NCBI GenBank assembly: GCA_003241895.1
Contig: QBLY01000020.1
Coordinates: 1-51,848, forward strand
Direction of reading: 5' to 3'
DNA from: Lysobacteraceae bacterium
Lineage (GTDB): Bacteria > Pseudomonadota > Gammaproteobacteria > Xanthomonadales > Xanthomonadaceae
Length of the DNA stretch: 51,848 nucleotides
This document shows positions 19,346 through 28,736 of this stretch, piece after piece. A program made the translations under genes and the position numbers. Position 1 is the first letter of the stretch; the number at the start of each line of letters is the position of its first letter. The notes under the pieces are model-generated. The model ran no database searches. It was not told the DNA's origin and saw only the letters and a list, made by a program, of their open reading frames with translations.

Positions 19346-19939
19346 ATGGGCGACGATCAACTGGACCTGGACCTGGTCAAGCGTGTGCAAGCTGGCGACA
19401 ACTCGGCGTTCGACCTGCTGGTGCGCAAGTACCAGCACCGGATTGGCGCGGTGGTGTACCGGTTCGTGCCCGACCACGCCGAAAGCCAGGACGTCACCCA
19501 GGAAGCCTTCATCCGCGCCTACCGGGCGCTGGGGAACTTCCGCGGCGACGCGCAGTTCTATACGTGGCTCTATCGGATCGCCGTGAACACCGCCAAAAAC
19601 CACCTCGTCACCATGAAGCGTCGCCCGCCCACCGCCGACATCGCGGTGGAGGACGCCGAGCACTTCGCCGGCGGCGGGCGCCTGCATGACCACGACACGC
19701 CCGAGCACCAGTTGCTGCGCGGGGAAATGGAGCAGACCGTGAACGATACGGTTGCGGCGCTGCCCGAGGAATTGCGCCAAGCCATCACCCTGCGCGAAGT
19801 GGATGGCCGCAGCTACGAGGAAATCGCGCAGTTGATGCAGTGCCCGATCGGCACGGTGCGGTCGCGGATCTTCCGCGCGCGCGAGGCGATCGACCGGCAG
19901 CTGCGCCCCCTGATGGACAACCAGCGAGTGCGACCATGA
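19346..19939 (+). CDS. rpoE: ECF sigma factor RpoE (AlgU type)
   Basis: A 197-residue extracytoplasmic-function sigma factor that directs RNA polymerase to envelope-stress genes. Region 2 (DQLDLDLVKRVQAGD through DAQFYTWLYRIAVNTAKN) and region 4 (LPEELRQAITLREVDGRSYEEIAQ with the helix-turn-helix CPIGTVRSRIFRAREAI) are complete and match the RpoE/AlgU group, including the DVTQEAFIRAYR segment. I use ATG 19346: AGGAG at 19330-19334 is 11 bases before it but only 2 before the GTG at 19337. The stop overlaps the rseA ATG (ATGA), linking sigma factor and anti-sigma factor production. Confidence 0.95.
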   Translation: MGDDQLDLDLVKRVQAGDNSAFDLLVRKYQHRIGAVVYRFVPDHAESQDVTQEAFIRAYRALGNFRGDAQFYTWLYRIAVNTAKNHLVTMKRRPPTADIAVEDAEHFAGGGRLHDHDTPEHQLLRGEMEQTVNDTVAALPEELRQAITLREVDGRSYEEIAQLMQCPIGTVRSRIFRAREAIDRQLRPLMDNQRVRP

Positions 19940-20583
19940 CCGCCATCGACCCCCAGCTCCTGGAACAGCTCAGCGCCTGGATGGACGGCGAACTGCCGGC
20001 CGACGAGGCACGCTTCCTGCAGCGACGCCTCGGCAACGACGTGGCCTTGCGTGAACAGTGGGAGCGCTGGCAGGTCGCCTCCGCCTGCCTGCGGCGGGCG
20101 CCGGTGCGGGTGATGGACGCGGACCTGGCCGACCGCGTCGCTGGTGCGATCGCACCGGCGGCCAACGATGCCCCGGTGCAGCGGTCGCGGATGGCCTGGC
20201 TGGCCTCGGCGGCGGCGTTGGTGCTGGCGGCGGTGCTGCTGCCGGGAATCCTGGCGGTGGATCCCCGCCGGTCCCCGGCGCCAGACGCGGCGGATCCGGT
20301 AGCCCTGGCGCCAACCCGCGCCGCGCTTTCGCCCATGCCCGACGCCATCGCCGATGCCGCGCCGCCCATGTCGCCCCTGCCCTCGGTGCGTGATTTCCCG
20401 CTGGTGCTCCGGGGTGCGCAGTCCTGGCCGCGGTCGCCGCTGCAGGTGGATCCGCGGTACCGCGACCCCCTGTTGGTTCGCGGACAGGCTTGGAGCGTTC
20501 CGGGCAGCCGCGTCGTTGCCGCACCGCAACCCGCCGCCGGCGACAGCCGCCGCGGCGTTGCCGAAGCGTCGGACCCGGAATGA
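19936..20583 (+). CDS. rseA: Anti-sigma-E factor RseA/MucA
   Basis: A 215-residue single-pass inner-membrane protein that holds RpoE inactive until it is cut by proteases under envelope stress. The N-terminal cytoplasmic RseA domain (QLSAWMDGELPADEARFLQRR, residues 11-31) is the sigma-binding part. The membrane helix is about 87-107. The periplasmic tail is rich in proline and alanine. rseB/mucB, which in E. coli and Pseudomonas protects this tail from cleavage, is not encoded next to it. The gene overlaps rpoE by ATGA. Confidence 0.88.
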   Translation: MTAIDPQLLEQLSAWMDGELPADEARFLQRRLGNDVALREQWERWQVASACLRRAPVRVMDADLADRVAGAIAPAANDAPVQRSRMAWLASAAALVLAAVLLPGILAVDPRRSPAPDAADPVALAPTRAALSPMPDAIADAAPPMSPLPSVRDFPLVLRGAQSWPRSPLQVDPRYRDPLLVRGQAWSVPGSRVVAAPQPAAGDSRRGVAEASDPE

Positions 20584-20639
20584 AGCCAGCGCGGCACTGG
20601 CGCGCCGTGTGCGGCGACGGCGCGGTGCGCCGTGGCTGA
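20580..20639 (+). CDS. Possible 19-codon leader ORF before rseC
   Basis: An ATG overlaps the rseA stop as ATGA, giving a 19-residue frame that ends 8 bases inside rseC, just past its GTG start. rseC itself has no ribosome site. A ribosome ending here could restart on the rseC GTG. The product is arginine-rich and matches nothing I know. Chance is a real alternative. Confidence 0.2.
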   Translation: MKPARHWRAVCGDGAVRRG

Positions 20640-21084
20640 GCGCGATGTCGAAGTCTGCAGCAGTCAGGGTGGCAAGCTGCGGCTGCGCCTGCTCGGCAGC
20701 GCCTGCGACGGCTGCTCCGGCGGATGCGCAGGCCGCTGCAACCTGTTCGCCACCAACACCGCCGGCGAGTTCGAGATGCCTGCCCCCCGCGGCCTGCCGG
20801 TGACGATCGGCCAGCCGCTGCGTCTTTGCCTGGACGATGCCAGCCTGCGTCGCGCCGCTTGGCGCGGCTACGGCCTGGCGTGGCTTGGCCTGCTGCTGGG
20901 TGCCGGGCTCGGCTTCGGTGCCGGCCTGCTTTGGGGCCGCTACAGTGATGTCCTGACGCTGCTGGGCCTGGTGGGCGGAACTTTCGCGGCCGTGCAGTCA
21001 TCCAAACGCCACTTGCCCGAGCCGCAGCTGAGGCTTCAAGCCCGACCTGTTCCTTACGTTCCCAGCATGAGTGATCGCCCATGA
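20632..21084 (+). CDS. rseC: RseC/MucC-like membrane protein
   Basis: A 150-residue protein with an N-terminal cysteine cluster (C25, C28, C32, C36 in ACDGCSGGCAGRC), two membrane helices (about 80-99 and 104-122) and a short tail. This is the RseC/MucC layout. E. coli RseC is a positive modulator of sigma-E and part of a system that reduces SoxR. The start is the GTG at 20632 with no ribosome site, 48 bases after rseA. Its end overlaps degP by ATGA. A sigma-E-like promoter lies inside its coding sequence at 20977-21005. Confidence 0.82.
   Translation: MAERDVEVCSSQGGKLRLRLLGSACDGCSGGCAGRCNLFATNTAGEFEMPAPRGLPVTIGQPLRLCLDDASLRRAAWRGYGLAWLGLLLGAGLGFGAGLLWGRYSDVLTLLGLVGGTFAAVQSSKRHLPEPQLRLQARPVPYVPSMSDRP
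20977..21005 (+). promoter_or_regulatory. Putative internal sigma-E promoter of degP
   Basis: GGAACTT (20977-20983), then 17 bases, then TCCAA (21001-21005), on the coding strand inside rseC. The degP ATG is 75 bases downstream. degP/mucD is a known sigma-E target, so the position makes sense. The bases also encode GTF in RseC, so chance cannot be excluded. Confidence 0.5.
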
Positions 21085-22562
21085 GACTGCCCCACCTGCC
21101 TGCCGTCGCCCTTGCCATCGCCTTGGTGCTGCCTGTCGTGCAGGCCCAGGCGCCCGCCGCGGCGCCCTCGGTGCCGCTGGTGAGCCTTCCCGATTTCACC
21201 CAATTGGTCGAACAGGCCGGTCCTGCGGTGGTCAATATCGAAGCCAGCAGCGGTGGCGGGTCCGGACTGGAAGACAGCGCCCAAGGCGGCCAGCCGATGC
21301 CCGAAGAGGTGCCGGAGATTTTCCGTCGATTCTTCGGCCAGCCCGGCCAGCCCGGCCAGCCTGGGATGCCTGGGATGCCGGGTGGCCCGAGCCCACGTGG
21401 CGGCGTGTCCCAAGGCACCGGCTTCCTGATTTCCGCCGACGGCTATGTGCTTACCAACCATCATGTGGTGGAGGGCGCGGACGACATCGTGGTGCGGCTG
21501 GGCGACCGCAACGAGCTCAAGGCCAAGCTGGTGGGCAGCGACCCGCTTTCGGACATCGCCCTGCTCAAGGTCGAGGCCAAGGGCCTGCCCGTGCTGAAAA
21601 TAGGCGATTCGCGCGGGCTCAAGCCCGGCCAGTGGGTGGTGGCGATCGGCTCGCCGTTCGGTTTCGACCATTCGGTGACGGCGGGCGTGGTGAGCGGCGT
21701 CGGCCGGCGCAGCCTCGACCCCAGCCAGCAGTACGTGCCCTTCATCCAGACCGACGTGGCCATCAACCGCGGCAACTCCGGCGGGCCCCTGCTCAATACG
21801 CGCGGTGAAGTGGTCGGCATCAATTCGCAGATCTTCTCCAATTCGGGCGGCTACATGGGCGTGAGCTTCGCCATTCCGATCGAAGTGGCCATGAATGCCG
21901 TCCGCCAGCTTCGTGACAGCGGCAAGGTCGTGCGCGGCCAGTTGGGCGTGCGCATCCAGGACGTCCGGCGCGAGCGCCTGGCCGAGCTGGGCCTTGATCG
22001 CCCGGTGGGCGCCTTCGTCGACTCGGTGGAGAACGGCAGCGCCGCGGCGCTTGCCGGCATTCGCCCCGGCGACGTGATCACCGGCTTCAATGGCAGCCCT
22101 ATCGGCCGTTCGGCCGAACTGCCGCCGCAGGTGGGTGTCTTGCCGCCCGGCAGCCGCGCCACCGTAACGCTCATGCGCAACCGCAAGTCCATGGACGTGG
22201 TGGTCGTGCTGGCGGCGCTGGATGCGGCGTCGCTGCAGGCCAACAGCGGGCCGCCGGCCCCGGCCCCGGCCGCCCCGGCCGCCGGCAACGCCTTGGGCGT
22301 GGTGGTGGAGCCGCTGGATGCCACGGCCCGGGCAGAGCGGGGACTTGCCGCGGGCGAGGGCGTGCTGGTGACCCGGGTGGTGGGCCTGGCGGCCCGCCGC
22401 AAGACCGGCGCGGCGGGCGACGTCATCCTGCAGGGGGGCCGCGCCGACATCGGTTCGGTGGCCCAGTTCGAGGCGGCGGCGGCGCTCAAGCCGGGGGACG
22501 AGGTCCGCCTGCTGGTGCGCAACGCCCGCAGCACCGGCTTCATCACCTTCACGCTTCGCTGA
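21081..22562 (+). CDS. degP: Periplasmic serine protease DegP/MucD
   Basis: A 493-residue HtrA-family protease and chaperone that clears misfolded periplasmic proteins. The signal peptide ends near residue 23 (VQAQA). The catalytic triad is H128 (TNHHVV), D158 (SDIALLK) and S233 (GNSGGP). Two PDZ domains follow, with substrate-gripping QLGVRIQ near 295, and the second beginning around 405 after an alanine-proline linker. Between residues 86 and 101, in the flexible LA loop, the sequence repeats proline-glycine with Q or M, a collagen-like insert. It is coupled to rseC by ATGA and probably also has its own sigma-E promoter. Confidence 0.95.
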   Translation: MRLPHLPAVALAIALVLPVVQAQAPAAAPSVPLVSLPDFTQLVEQAGPAVVNIEASSGGGSGLEDSAQGGQPMPEEVPEIFRRFFGQPGQPGQPGMPGMPGGPSPRGGVSQGTGFLISADGYVLTNHHVVEGADDIVVRLGDRNELKAKLVGSDPLSDIALLKVEAKGLPVLKIGDSRGLKPGQWVVAIGSPFGFDHSVTAGVVSGVGRRSLDPSQQYVPFIQTDVAINRGNSGGPLLNTRGEVVGINSQIFSNSGGYMGVSFAIPIEVAMNAVRQLRDSGKVVRGQLGVRIQDVRRERLAELGLDRPVGAFVDSVENGSAAALAGIRPGDVITGFNGSPIGRSAELPPQVGVLPPGSRATVTLMRNRKSMDVVVVLAALDAASLQANSGPPAPAPAAPAAGNALGVVVEPLDATARAERGLAAGEGVLVTRVVGLAARRKTGAAGDVILQGGRADIGSVAQFEAAAALKPGDEVRLLVRNARSTGFITFTLR

Positions 22563-22586
22563 GCCCGGCCGCTGGCACCGGGCCAA

Positions 22587-22611
22587 CCCGGCCTGCCGAC
22601 GGCAGGCCGGG
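22587..22611. terminator. Perfect 11-bp hairpin after degP
   Basis: CCCGGCCTGCC, a 3-base GAC loop, then the exact reverse complement, 25 bases after the degP stop. No T run follows, so it is not a standard intrinsic terminator. It may slow polymerase, protect the RNA 3' end or mark the end of the stress operon. Confidence 0.45.
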
Positions 22612-22673
22612 AGAGACGGGGCCTGTGCGATAATCGTCGGTTAACAGCTAAGCAACGGCAGCCGGTCCCCCGC

Positions 22674-24467
<1,794 letters not shown>

Positions 24468-24496
24468 GCGGCCCCCGCCGCGAGGAACCACGACGC

Positions 24497-25315
24497 GTGA
24501 AAATCGACCTTGCCCTGATCCTTACCGCGCTGGCCGCGCTTACCGGCCTGATCTGGCTGGTCGACAGCCTGTTTTTCGCCCGCAAGCGCAAGCTGATGCT
24601 TGCGCAAGGCGACGAGGTCGTCGACCCGGTGCTGGTGGAGTACGCCAAGTCGCTCTTCCCGATCATCTTCCTGGTGCTTGGCCTGCGCAGCTTCGTGGCC
24701 GAGCCCTTCCGCATCCCGTCGTCCTCGATGATGCCCACCCTGCTGGTGGGCGATTTCATCCTGGTCAACAAGTTCAGCTATGGCCTGCGGCTGCCGGTGC
24801 TCAACACCAAGGTCGTGCCGCTGGGCGAGCCCCGGCGCGGCGACGTGGTGGTGTTCCGCTACCCGGGCATGGGCGAGGATGACGTCCAGAAGGGCATGGA
24901 CTACATCAAGCGCGTGGTTGGCCTGCCCGGCGACCGGATCTCGTTCTCCAACCAGACGCTGTACGTAAACGACCAGGCGGTCGCCAAGGTCCCGGTGGGC
25001 GCTTACGTCGGCACCGGCAAGGGTCGGGAAATGACCGGCGCCACGCTGTTCGAGAACGAGCTTCCCGGCCGGACCCACCAGATCCTCCAGGCCTCGCCCT
25101 ACGGCGACATGAGACTGCAGGGCAACTGGACGGTGCCGCAGGGCAGGTATTTCGTGATGGGCGACAACCGGGACCACAGTTCCGACAGCCGGGTCTGGGG
25201 TTTCGTGCCCGAAGACGCCCTGGTCGGCAAGGCGTTCCTGATCTGGCTCAACTGCGAAGGCTGGTTCTGCAGCGGGGCGTTTGACTACACCCGGATTGGC
25301 GATACCATCCGCTGA
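24497..25315 (+). CDS. lepB: Signal peptidase I
   Basis: A 272-residue inner-membrane endopeptidase that removes signal peptides from exported proteins. Two N-terminal helices (about 5-27 and 52-68) anchor the catalytic domain in the periplasm. The serine-lysine dyad is S77 in IPSSSMMPTLL and K138 in YIKRVVGLPGD, matching S90 and K145 of E. coli. GDNRDHSSDSR is the third conserved box. The start is GTG with GAGGAA 9 bases before it. It follows lepA by 29 bases and is surely co-transcribed. Confidence 0.96.
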   Translation: MKIDLALILTALAALTGLIWLVDSLFFARKRKLMLAQGDEVVDPVLVEYAKSLFPIIFLVLGLRSFVAEPFRIPSSSMMPTLLVGDFILVNKFSYGLRLPVLNTKVVPLGEPRRGDVVVFRYPGMGEDDVQKGMDYIKRVVGLPGDRISFSNQTLYVNDQAVAKVPVGAYVGTGKGREMTGATLFENELPGRTHQILQASPYGDMRLQGNWTVPQGRYFVMGDNRDHSSDSRVWGFVPEDALVGKAFLIWLNCEGWFCSGAFDYTRIGDTIR

Positions 25316-25341
25316 ACGGACCATCACCGGGGGACAGCACC

Positions 25342-25722
25342 ATGAAGCGTACGCAGAAAGGCATCACGTTGACGAGTTTTGTGATCGTGCTTGCGGTCGT
25401 GGGCTTCTTCGCCCTGATGACCATGAAGCTGTTCCCGATGTACAGCGAGTACTACAGCGTGAAGCGCGTGATGGACGATTTGGCGGCAACGCCCAAGTCC
25501 GCCAGCATGTCAGGCCCGCAGATCCAGATCGAACTGGACCGTCGCTTCAACATCTCGTACGTGGAATCGGTCAAGAAAGAGCACGTCAAGGTCATTCGGG
25601 CTGGAAAAGGCAGCAAGCTCAACATCGCCTACGAAGTCCGCGTCCCGCTGCTGGGCAACCTCGACGCGGTGGGCCGGTTCGACAACACGGTGGATCTCTC
25701 CGGCGCGAGTGCTGGTGGCTGA
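25342..25722 (+). CDS. DUF4845 membrane protein
   Basis: A 126-residue protein with one N-terminal helix (about 8-32, [22 protein letters not shown]) and a small periplasmic domain. The KGITL stretch at residues 6-10 before the helix resembles a type IV pilin-like (prepilin) leader, though the usual glycine-phenylalanine pair is incomplete. DUF4845 genes sit between lepB and rnc across many beta- and gammaproteobacteria, and the role is unknown to me. GGGGGA lies 8 bases before the ATG. The 3' end overlaps rnc by 14 bases. Confidence 0.88.
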   Translation: MKRTQKGITLTSFVIVLAVVGFFALMTMKLFPMYSEYYSVKRVMDDLAATPKSASMSGPQIQIELDRRFNISYVESVKKEHVKVIRAGKGSKLNIAYEVRVPLLGNLDAVGRFDNTVDLSGASAGG

Positions 25723-26371
25723 CAGGATTGCGCATCAGTTCCGGAAGCCCGAGCTGCTGCAGACTGCCCTGAGGCACCGCAGCGCGGGTACTCCCAACAA
25801 CGAGCGGCTGGAATTCCTGGGTGACGCCCTGGTCAACCTGGTCGTTGCCGAAGCCCTGCACGAGCGCTGGCCCAAGGCCGACGAAGGCACCCTGACCCGC
25901 GCGCGCGCCAGCCTGGTGCGCGAGTCCGCCCTGGCCGAACTGGCGCGCCAGCTTGAGCTGGGCGGGCGCATCGAACTGGGCCCGGGCGAAATGAAAAGCG
26001 GCGGCCATCGCCGTGACTCGATCCTTGCCGACGCGCTGGAAGCGATCGTGGCGGCCATCCACCTCGACGCCGGCTTCGAAACCTGTCGCGCCGTGGTGAT
26101 GCCCTGGTTCGAACCAATGCTGGCCGAGCTGCCGACCGGCAAGGCCGAGAAAGATCCCAAGACCCGCCTGCAGGAATGGCTGCAGGGACGACAGCTGCCG
26201 CGGCCGAACTATCGGCTGGTGGAGACGCACGGCGACGACCACGCCCGCATCTTCCTGGTCAGCTGCGAAACCACCGACCCCATCCACGCCGAGCTGGCCG
26301 AGGCCGCGTCGCTGCGCGCCGCGGAACAGCAGGCAGCCGAACGCCTGCTGGCGAAACTGGAGAAGAAGTGA
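25709..26371 (+). CDS. rnc: Ribonuclease III
   Basis: A 220-residue double-stranded-RNA endonuclease for rRNA and mRNA processing; E. coli has 226. The catalytic signature is NERLEFLGD, with E35 and D39, and the second metal pair is D108 and E111 in ADALEAI. A double-stranded-RNA-binding domain follows (about 150-220, [11 protein letters not shown] to AAERLLAKL). The start is GTG 25709, inside the end of the DUF4845 gene; GTG 25715 is also possible. The stop overlaps the era GTG. The rnc-era pairing is conserved in bacteria. Confidence 0.95.
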   Translation: MLVADRIAHQFRKPELLQTALRHRSAGTPNNERLEFLGDALVNLVVAEALHERWPKADEGTLTRARASLVRESALAELARQLELGGRIELGPGEMKSGGHRRDSILADALEAIVAAIHLDAGFETCRAVVMPWFEPMLAELPTGKAEKDPKTRLQEWLQGRQLPRPNYRLVETHGDDHARIFLVSCETTDPIHAELAEAASLRAAEQQAAERLLAKLEKK

Positions 26372-27279
26372 ACACCGTTCCCCCGACCGACCCCGCGTTC
26401 CGCGCCGGCACCATTGCCGTGCTCGGCCGCCCGAACGTGGGCAAGTCCACTTTGATCAATGCCATGGTGGGCGCCAAGGTAAGCATCGTCTCGCCCCGGC
26501 CGCAGACCACGCGCCACCGGCTGCTGGGCATCGCCACTTTCCCCGAGGGGCAACTGCTGCTGGTGGATACGCCCGGCATCCACGGCCAGCAGAAGCGCGC
26601 GATGAACCGCATGATGAACCGCGCGGCGCGCGGTGCGGTCGAGGGCGTGGACGCGGCGGTGCTGGTGATCGAGGCCGGCCGCTGGACCGACGACGACGCC
26701 TTGGCCTACCAGGCGCTCAAGACGTCCGGCGTGCCCTGCGTGCTGGTGATCAACAAGGTGGACAAGTTCCCCGACAAGGCCGCGCTGCTGCCTTTCATCG
26801 CCGAAGTGACCAAGGAGCGCGAGTTCAGCTCCGTCTATCCGCTGTCGGCCCTGAAGAAACGCGGCCTGGATGGCCTGGTGAAGACCCTGCTCAAGCTGGT
26901 GCCGGAGTCGGAGGCGCTGTATGCCGACGACGAGATAACCGATCGCAGCGAACGATTCCTGGCCGGCGAACTGGTGCGCGAGCAGCTGATGACCCGCCTG
27001 GGCGATGAGCTGCCGTACTCGGCCACGGTGGAAATCGAGAAGTTCGAGCTCGACGGCGAGATGCTGCGCATTGCCGCCGTGGTCTGGGTGGAGCGCGAGG
27101 GCCAGAAGCCGATCGTGATCGGCAAGGGTGGCGAGCGGCTCAAGGCGATCAGCACCGGTGCCCGCATCGGCATGGAAAAGCTGTTCGACCGCAAGGTCTT
27201 CCTTGAAACCTGGTGCCGCGTGCGCGAGGGCTGGTCGGATGACGAGGCCGCGCTGCGCCGCTTCGGCTATTCGGACTGA
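26368..27279 (+). CDS. era: GTPase Era
   Basis: A 303-residue essential GTPase that binds the 3' end of 16S rRNA during 30S maturation; E. coli Era has 301. G1 is GRPNVGKS (20-27), G3 DTPGIH and G4 NKVDKF. The C-terminal KH domain includes [17 protein letters not shown]. The start is GTG 26368, overlapping the rnc stop as GTGA, with GGAG 5 bases upstream. recO follows after 39 bases. Confidence 0.97.
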   Translation: MNTVPPTDPAFRAGTIAVLGRPNVGKSTLINAMVGAKVSIVSPRPQTTRHRLLGIATFPEGQLLLVDTPGIHGQQKRAMNRMMNRAARGAVEGVDAAVLVIEAGRWTDDDALAYQALKTSGVPCVLVINKVDKFPDKAALLPFIAEVTKEREFSSVYPLSALKKRGLDGLVKTLLKLVPESEALYADDEITDRSERFLAGELVREQLMTRLGDELPYSATVEIEKFELDGEMLRIAAVVWVEREGQKPIVIGKGGERLKAISTGARIGMEKLFDRKVFLETWCRVREGWSDDEAALRRFGYSD

Positions 27280-27318
27280 CATGGGCCGCCCGCGCCTGGC
27301 GCGTCCGGACTGACCGGC

Positions 27319-28032
27319 GTGCGGATCGAGGCCCAGCCGGCCTTCGTGCTGCATGCGCGGCCCTGGCGCGAAACCAGCCTGATCGTCGAGCTGCTGACCC
27401 GCGACCATGGTCGGGTGGGGGTGATCGCGCGCGGCGTGCAGGGCGCCAAGCGCCACCCGCTGCGTGCCGCGCTGCAGCCGCTGCAGTGGCTGCGCGTGGA
27501 CTTGCTGCCGCGCGGCGAGCTGGCCCGCCTGCTGCAGGCCGAGGCGCTGGACGCGGCGCCGCTGCTGCAGGGCGAGGCCCTGATGGCGGCGCTGTATCTC
27601 AATGAGCTGCTGCTGCGGCTGCTGCCGCGGCAGGATCCCGCGCCGGCGCTGTTTGATCGCTATGCCCAGGTGCGTCAATCGCTGGCCGGCGCAGACTCGC
27701 TGGCCTGGACCCTTCGCCGGTTCGAACGCGACCTGCTGGAGCTTTTGGGCTACGGGCTGCCGCTGGACCAGGGCGAAGACGGCGAGCGGCTGGACCCGGC
27801 CGGACGCTACCGGCTTGATCCGGAGCTGGGACCGGTGCGCGACCGCGCGCATGCCGCCGGGTCCACCAGCGGTGCGGCCCTGCTGGCCTTGGCCGACGAC
27901 CGGCTGCCGCCGCCCGGGCAACTGGCCGAGCTGCGGGGGGCGCTGCGCGGCGTGCTGCAGTGCCACCTGGGGCCGCAGCCGCTCAAGTCCTGGGGCCTGC
28001 TGTCCGAGCTGGCCCGCATCAGCAAGCCCTGA
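27319..28032 (+). CDS. recO: DNA repair protein RecO
   Basis: A 237-residue RecFOR-pathway protein that loads RecA on SSB-coated DNA. The N-terminal OB fold contains RPWRETSLIVELLTRDHGRVGVIARGVQGAK (seen as RETSLIVELLTRDHG and RGVQGAK), the clearest family mark. The helical part has LYLNELLLRLLPRQDP and LFDRYAQ. No zinc-finger cysteines are present; as I recall, other gammaproteobacterial forms lack them too. The start is GTG. In many relatives pdxJ follows; here a minus-strand regulator abuts the stop with no spacer at all. Confidence 0.92.
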   Translation: MRIEAQPAFVLHARPWRETSLIVELLTRDHGRVGVIARGVQGAKRHPLRAALQPLQWLRVDLLPRGELARLLQAEALDAAPLLQGEALMAALYLNELLLRLLPRQDPAPALFDRYAQVRQSLAGADSLAWTLRRFERDLLELLGYGLPLDQGEDGERLDPAGRYRLDPELGPVRDRAHAAGSTSGAALLALADDRLPPPGQLAELRGALRGVLQCHLGPQPLKSWGLLSELARISKP

Positions 28033-28698
28033 TCATCCCGCCAAGGCGCCGGCCTGCCGTTGGAAGGCCGCATGCGCGGCGGCATCGCCCGGTGTGCGCG
28101 ACAGCGCCTGCACGGCGCCCAGCAGCGCGGCCGCACCTACGAAGCCGCAGCTGGCCTTGAGCCGATGCAGCTGCGCCTGCGCGCGGGCCTGGTCGCCGTT
28201 GGCGAGGGCGGCGGCGATGTCGGCGGCCTGTCCGGGCAGTTCGGCCAGGAACAGCGCCCTCAGCGACTGCACCGCTTCACAGCTTCCGCCCAAGGCTGTC
28301 AGCGCCATCGGGTCGTCCCAGCCGGCCGCCGGGGCAGGTAGCCATTCGCGCACCGCGTGCTGCAGGGCCGTCGAAGAAACGGGCTTGGCCAACACGCGCT
28401 GGAAGCCGTCCTGGCGCAGCTGCTCGTGCAACCGCGGCTGGTCGTCGGCAGTGAGCGCCAGCGCCGGCACGCGCAGTCCGCCCAGGCGAAGTTCGCGAAG
28501 CAGCGCACCGCCATGGCCGTCGGGCAAGTGGGCGTCGAACAGCCAGAGCGCCTGGCCGGGGTCGGCCAAGCGCCGCGCCGCTGCCAACGAGGCCGCATGC
28601 TCGATTTCGACCGGCAGTGCGGCCAGCGCCTGGCGCAGGAAGGCCGCGCTGACCGGGTCGTCTTCCAGCAGCAGCAGGCGGGGGTTCATCGCGGCCAT
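28033..28698 (-). CDS. Receiver-HPt phosphorelay protein
   Basis: A 221-residue signalling protein with two parts. The receiver domain (about 6-118) has the acidic pocket E12, D13, D14, phospho-acceptor D55 in LFDAHLPDG and K105 in VLAKPVS. The C-terminal HPt domain (about 135-215) has phospho-acceptor H178 in LHRLKASCGFVG. There is no DNA-binding or enzymatic output and no histidine kinase beside it. It could pass phosphate between an unlinked hybrid kinase and a response regulator, or act as a phosphate sink. ATG 28698 is used; ATG 28689 is possible. It is divergent from the ydbH-like gene. Confidence 0.88.
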   Translation of the reverse strand: MAAMNPRLLLLEDDPVSAAFLRQALAALPVEIEHAASLAAARRLADPGQALWLFDAHLPDGHGGALLRELRLGGLRVPALALTADDQPRLHEQLRQDGFQRVLAKPVSSTALQHAVREWLPAPAAGWDDPMALTALGGSCEAVQSLRALFLAELPGQAADIAAALANGDQARAQAQLHRLKASCGFVGAAALLGAVQALSRTPGDAAAHAAFQRQAGALAG

Positions 28699-28724
28699 CG
28701 TTTAATCGTTCCGTCGAAACCACT

Positions 28725-28730
28725 TATGCT
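28725..28730 (+). promoter_or_regulatory. Possible -10 very close to the ydbH start
   Basis: TATGCT ends only 6 bases before the ATG at 28737. If used, transcription would begin at about the start codon, giving a leaderless message. TTAATC at 28702-28707 is a weak -35 at a 17-base spacing. Confidence 0.3.
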
Positions 28731-28736
28731 GGCAGC

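Noticed and set aside
21336-21386. Tandem short repeats in degP as a CRISPR-like or satellite array
   Set aside because: The units are in frame, encode Pro-Gly repeats, and have no unique spacers.
26764-26770. Minus-strand GGAACTT inside era as a third sigma-E promoter
   Set aside because: No TCxxA -10 follows at 15-18 bases and no minus-strand gene starts nearby.
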